Origin: Actinomycetota bacterium
GTDB taxonomy: Bacteria > Actinomycetota > Actinomycetes > S36-B12
Direction: 5' to 3'
NCBI GenBank assembly: GCA_016717115.1
Contig: JADKGE010000009.1
Location: 1 to 64,000 of the forward strand
Length of the DNA stretch: 64,000 bases
How positions within the stretch are numbered: the stretch's first letter is position 1; each line of letters opens with the position of its first letter. Both the position numbers and the translations under genes were made by a program. The notes beneath the pieces are model-generated. The model was not told where the DNA came from, did no database searches, and saw only the letters and a program-made list of their open reading frames with translations. This document shows, piece by piece, positions 61,173 through 64,000 of this stretch.

Positions 61173-62384
61173 ATGCCTCGCGAGACAACTACCCGGAGCA
61201 CAAGTCGCAAGCCGCATGGGTGGCGCGTCTTGGCACTTGTCTCCGCACTTTCACTGGCGCTTGCCGGCCTGGTAGGCCTGGGTCTGGCGCCGGCCGCATC
61301 CGCGGCACCGCCGGACCAGTGTCCGGCCGACGCGGACGGCGTGGTCTGGGAACTGCACGGCACCATGTGCATCGGCAGGTCGACGGCGCCATCCGAGATC
61401 GCCACGACCACGTGGGCCTGCCCCGCGGGATTCAGCACCGACGACAAGCCGGTGACGGAGACGTCCAAGTGCTCGAAGGACGTGCCGGTCGATCCCGTCG
61501 AGACCTTCCGGTGCCCCGAGGGCTACTCCCCGGATGGCCTTGTTGACCAGGGCACGACCTGCACCAGGCCAGGTTTCTTGGTCTTCGGCAAGTGCATCCC
61601 GCTGATCCAGCTTTCTGAGTACTCCGCCGAGGAAGCGAAGTTGTTCGGGCCGTGCACGCTGACCGCCTCGACAGTGCATGCGGGCTGGACGTGCCCGAAG
61701 GCCGTGGATCTGGATTGCGTCGATCCCAAGCCGTGCCCGCCCGTGACCGTCTACGCGGATCCGGAGCCTACGTACACCTACCAGTGCCCGGCTGGCTACT
61801 GGCCGGCGAGGCACGGTGCAACGAGCGAAGCGGATCTTGAGACGTCCCGCCCGATCGGGCCGGACACCACCTGCATCAAGTTCTTCAAGGAGCAGGCGAC
61901 CTGCCCGGCAGGCCAGGTGCTGGAAGAGGTCACCGACGTCCCGAGCGTTGCCCCCGTCAGGCATCAGCGTCCGGTGACGAACCTCAACTGTGTCACCCCG
62001 GTGGTCCCGCTGGTCCCGACGATCTCGACGGTGCCCGGTGGCCCGACCCCGGTGAAGGACTTCTGCCCGAACCTGGACGGAGTCCAGTGGGAGAACTACG
62101 ACTGCAACACCCCGCAGGCGGTAGCGGCCGCTGAGGTCGTTGCACCTGCACCGGCGGTCGTGTCGCCCGCCGAGATCACCGCGCCGGAGGCGGCCACCGT
62201 CCCCGTGACGGCCCCCGAGGCGGCAACCGTTGAGCCGCCGGCGAAGGCGACCGTGCCGCAGGCCGTGCCTGCTGGTGGCGGTTCGCAGGCACCGACCACC
62301 CCGATCTGGGCATACGCGCTGCTCGCAGTGGGCGTGCTCGGGCTGGCAGTGGCGGGTCGGCAGCTTGTCGGAGATCACGAGTAA
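61173..62384 (+). CDS. secreted Cys-rich repeat protein with C-terminal membrane helix
   Basis: 403 aa. Signal peptide (VLALVSALSLALAGLVGLGL..., cleavage after SAA). The mature part has ~20 cysteines in loosely repeated 'TtwaCPaGfs.d...v....kC' units (TTWACPAGFSTDDKP; TFRCPEGYSPDGL; TYQCPAGYWPARH), followed by an Ala/Pro/Val-rich stalk (ITAPEAATVPVTAPEAATVE) and a terminal helix (IWAYALLAVGVLGLAVAGRQ) with the short tail LVGDHE. There is no LPXTG motif. A disulfide-stabilised surface protein seems likely and would need the VKOR/DsbA system. ATG 61173 has GGAGG 7 bp upstream. I do not recognise a characterised family. Confidence 0.78.
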   Translation: MPRETTTRSTSRKPHGWRVLALVSALSLALAGLVGLGLAPAASAAPPDQCPADADGVVWELHGTMCIGRSTAPSEIATTTWACPAGFSTDDKPVTETSKCSKDVPVDPVETFRCPEGYSPDGLVDQGTTCTRPGFLVFGKCIPLIQLSEYSAEEAKLFGPCTLTASTVHAGWTCPKAVDLDCVDPKPCPPVTVYADPEPTYTYQCPAGYWPARHGATSEADLETSRPIGPDTTCIKFFKEQATCPAGQVLEEVTDVPSVAPVRHQRPVTNLNCVTPVVPLVPTISTVPGGPTPVKDFCPNLDGVQWENYDCNTPQAVAAAEVVAPAPAVVSPAEITAPEAATVPVTAPEAATVEPPAKATVPQAVPAGGGSQAPTTPIWAYALLAVGVLGLAVAGRQLVGDHE

Positions 62385-62422
62385 TCGGATGGGAGGATCA
62401 GCCACAGCAAAGTGAACGGCAC

Positions 62423-62457
62423 GGCGGGGCCCCGGTCCATCGGACCGGGGCCCCGCC
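62423..62457. terminator. strong bidirectional hairpin terminator
   Basis: GGCGGGGCCCCGGTCC, 3-nt loop ATC, GGACCGGGGCCCCGCC: a perfect 16-bp stem. CCTTGCTGTCG follows on the plus strand. It lies 38 bp after the Cys-rich gene and 15 bp from the end of the convergent kinase gene. Confidence 0.85.
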
Positions 62458-62472
62458 CCTTGCTGTCGTTGG

Positions 62473-63990
62473 TCAGTCGACCGTCGCGACGGGGAGGTCG
62501 ACGAAGAAGGTCGCGCCGTGGCCCTCGGTGGACTCGTAGCCGATGACGCCGCCCATGCGCTCGACCAGCTCCTTGGAGATGGCCAGTCCGAGCCCGGTAC
62601 CACCGATCGCCCGGGTGTCCGACGCATCGGCCTGGGAGAACTTCTCGAAGACGGAGTCGCGGAAGGACTCGGGGATCCCGGGGCCGCGGTCGCGGATGGA
62701 GATGCGAACGACGCCGTCCGAGCTGCTCACCGTCACGTCGACGGACGAGTCCACGGGGGCGAACTTGCAGGAGTTGGACAGCAGGTTGGACATGACCTGC
62801 ATGAGCCGCAGTCCGTCGACGTCGACCAGGGCGTCGTCGCAGCGAGCCAGGAGGGTCAGGCGAACGCCGAACTGGCCGGCGTACGTCTGGTTGTCGTGGA
62901 CGGCCAGGTCGACGATCGGCATCAGGTGCTGGACCTCGGACTCGATCGGGAGGCCGCCCTCGGCGAGCTTGTCCATGTCGAGGAGGTCGTTGATGAGCAG
63001 CGTGAGCCGCTCGCTGTTCTTCTTCGCGATCTCGAGCAGCGTGCCGGCCTGCTCCGGCATGGGCCCGGCGACACCGCCCACGAGGAGCCCCAGCGCTCCG
63101 CTGATGGAGGTGAGCGGGGTGCGGAGCTCGTGGCTGACCGTGGAGACGAACTGCGTCTTCATGCGCTCCACGCGCTTGCGCTCGGTGGTGTCGTCCTGCA
63201 CCGAGATGTAGCGCTCGAGACGTCCTTCGCCATCGATCACGGGCGTGAGGTTCAGGCTGATCCAGTAGTGCTCGCCCGACTTCGTGTAGTTCAGCACCTC
63301 CTCGCGGATGGAGCGCCGCTCGTGGATGGCTGTGCGGATGCGCTCGACCGCGTCCTGGTCGGTGGCCGGCCCCTGCAGGAACGAGCCGGGCGTGCGCCCA
63401 CGCACCTCGTCGAGGGCGTAGCCGGTCCGCTGCTCGAAGGCCGGGTTGACCCAGTCGATGTAGCCGAAGGCGTCCGTGATGACGACGAGGTTGCTCGTCG
63501 TGCTCGCGACGAGGGAGAGCTTGCTGAGCTCCTCCTGGTACTCATGCTCCCGCGTGACGTCGCGGAGCACGGCGACGACGCCGCCCGTCGGGATCGGCGA
63601 CGTGGTGAGCACGACGCGGACGGTCCGGCCGTCCGCGTGCTCGAGGCGCGTCGCGAGCTCCTGGTGCTCGCCGGTGCGGTCGGCCAGCACCGCCTCGACA
63701 GCCGCACGCAACTGCGCGGGGAAGAAGTCACTCGCCGTCCGGCCGAGGCAGTCGCGCACGGGCTTCCCGGTGAGCGACGACCAGGCGGGGTTGAGGAAGA
63801 CCAGGGCCCCAGCGGCATCGGTCTCGATAACGGCGTCGGCCAGCAGCTCGACCCGTCGCCGCATGCGGTTCTCGGACTCCACCAGGGCTTCCATCAGCCG
63901 GTTGGTGGCCTCGACATGCAGGTCGGTGGCAAGCTGCAGGCGATCTCCGTCCGGCGTCTCGTCCATGTCGTCCCAGACCGATACGTGCAC
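62473..63990 (-). CDS. PAS-domain sensor histidine kinase
   Basis: 505 aa from GTG 63990. Two PAS domains (VELLADAVIETDAAGALVFL; LVVITDAFGYIDWVNPAFEQ with PAC YISVQDDTTERKR), then HisKA with the phospho-His in VSTVSHELRTPLTSISGALG, and HATPase with N box MQVMSNLLSNSCKFAP, G1 RDRGPGIP and G2 GGTGLGLAISKELV. No membrane helices, so it is a cytosolic sensor; the second PAS has features of LOV/redox-type domains but lacks the LOV Cys motif NCRFLQ (it has GSFLQGP). The frame has no stop before the window edge; ATG 63966 is an alternative start, and an upstream extension beyond the window cannot be excluded. No response regulator is adjacent within view. Confidence 0.9.
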   Translation of the reverse strand: MHVSVWDDMDETPDGDRLQLATDLHVEATNRLMEALVESENRMRRRVELLADAVIETDAAGALVFLNPAWSSLTGKPVRDCLGRTASDFFPAQLRAAVEAVLADRTGEHQELATRLEHADGRTVRVVLTTSPIPTGGVVAVLRDVTREHEYQEELSKLSLVASTTSNLVVITDAFGYIDWVNPAFEQRTGYALDEVRGRTPGSFLQGPATDQDAVERIRTAIHERRSIREEVLNYTKSGEHYWISLNLTPVIDGEGRLERYISVQDDTTERKRVERMKTQFVSTVSHELRTPLTSISGALGLLVGGVAGPMPEQAGTLLEIAKKNSERLTLLINDLLDMDKLAEGGLPIESEVQHLMPIVDLAVHDNQTYAGQFGVRLTLLARCDDALVDVDGLRLMQVMSNLLSNSCKFAPVDSSVDVTVSSSDGVVRISIRDRGPGIPESFRDSVFEKFSQADASDTRAIGGTGLGLAISKELVERMGGVIGYESTEGHGATFFVDLPVATVD

Positions 63991-64000
63991 GTCGGCTAGA

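Noticed and set aside
61173..62384. Sortase-anchored (LPXTG) surface protein
   Set aside because: The C-terminus has a hydrophobic helix but no LPXTG-type motif and a non-basic tail (GDHE).

Overview
The window is high-GC, gene-dense chromosomal DNA from an actinobacterium. Evidence is GTG starts, many 4-bp ATGA/GTGA gene overlaps, a mycothiol gene (mshB), the succinylase lysine/DAP genes dapC, dapD and dapE, DUF3117 and DUF3107 proteins, and a 7Fe ferredoxin beside dapC. The backbone order typA - peptide ABC transporter - mshB - DUF6113 - fdxA - dapC ... dapD/dapE - LOG - DivIVA-like - DUF3117 - O-methyltransferase - htrA - tatB ... mrp - DUF1003 - MgtE_N/CBS follows, from memory, the Mycobacterium tuberculosis Rv1165-Rv1232c stretch. 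The block parA - rhlE - ferritin-like - DUF3107 - TetR follows Rv3213c-Rv3208. A Nocardioidaceae-type host (Aeromicrobium/Nocardioides-like) is my best guess; the genus cannot be fixed from sequence alone. I saw no rRNA, tRNA, CRISPR array, insertion sequence or prophage.

Layout. 1-3 kb: tail of a DUF222/HNH protein, then a leftward operon of poorly known genes (2-TM protein, cupin, YFLGQ-domain protein, HEAT-repeat alkylation-repair-like protein) preceded by a secreted protein. 3-11.4 kb: typA and a complete oligopeptide/dipeptide ABC importer with strong intercistronic hairpins around the binding-protein gene. 11.4-22.7 kb: a frameshifted S9 peptidase, mshB, a frameshifted DUF6113 gene, VanW protein, a cysteinyl-tRNA-synthetase-like pseudoenzyme, fdxA, dapC, citrate synthase, acetoacetyl-CoA synthetase, TfoX-like protein. 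22.7-31.6 kb: an inositol catabolism cluster (LacI regulator and iolG leftward; iolE-like, iolC, aldolase, iolB, a second dehydrogenase and iolD rightward) around a perfect LacI-type operator. 31.7-43.7 kb: an unusual Flp-pilin fusion, dapD/dapE sharing one bidirectional promoter, YceI, LOG, DivIVA-like, DUF3117, O-methyltransferase, htrA, tatB, RibD-like reductase, mrp, DUF1003, MgtE_N/CBS, EamA transporter. 43.8-50.5 kb: a kinase plus two-flavoprotein operon resembling glycerol/glycerol-3-phosphate oxidation, then a CoA-ester lyase, acyl-CoA dehydrogenase and Nudix protein. 50.5-64 kb: RecB-like nuclease, VKOR, anti-sigma-type ATPase, ParA, RhlE helicase, ferritin-like protein, DUF3107, TetR with an auto-operator, hydrolase, secreted proteins, a frameshifted lemA with DUF2207, and a PAS histidine kinase.

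Two window-wide patterns stand out. First, at least eleven genes have a TAnnnT -10 box followed by 6-7 bp and then directly by the start codon, i.e. leaderless transcripts; at dapD/dapE the two -10 boxes are the same 7 bp. Second, three genes (S9 peptidase, DUF6113, lemA) are each broken by a small indel with an otherwise intact downstream reading frame, so either the assembly has indel errors or these genes are decaying. The most intriguing protein is the 263-aa CysRS-like protein that has lost HIGH, KMSKS and the zinc cysteine but keeps the fold-defining segments.
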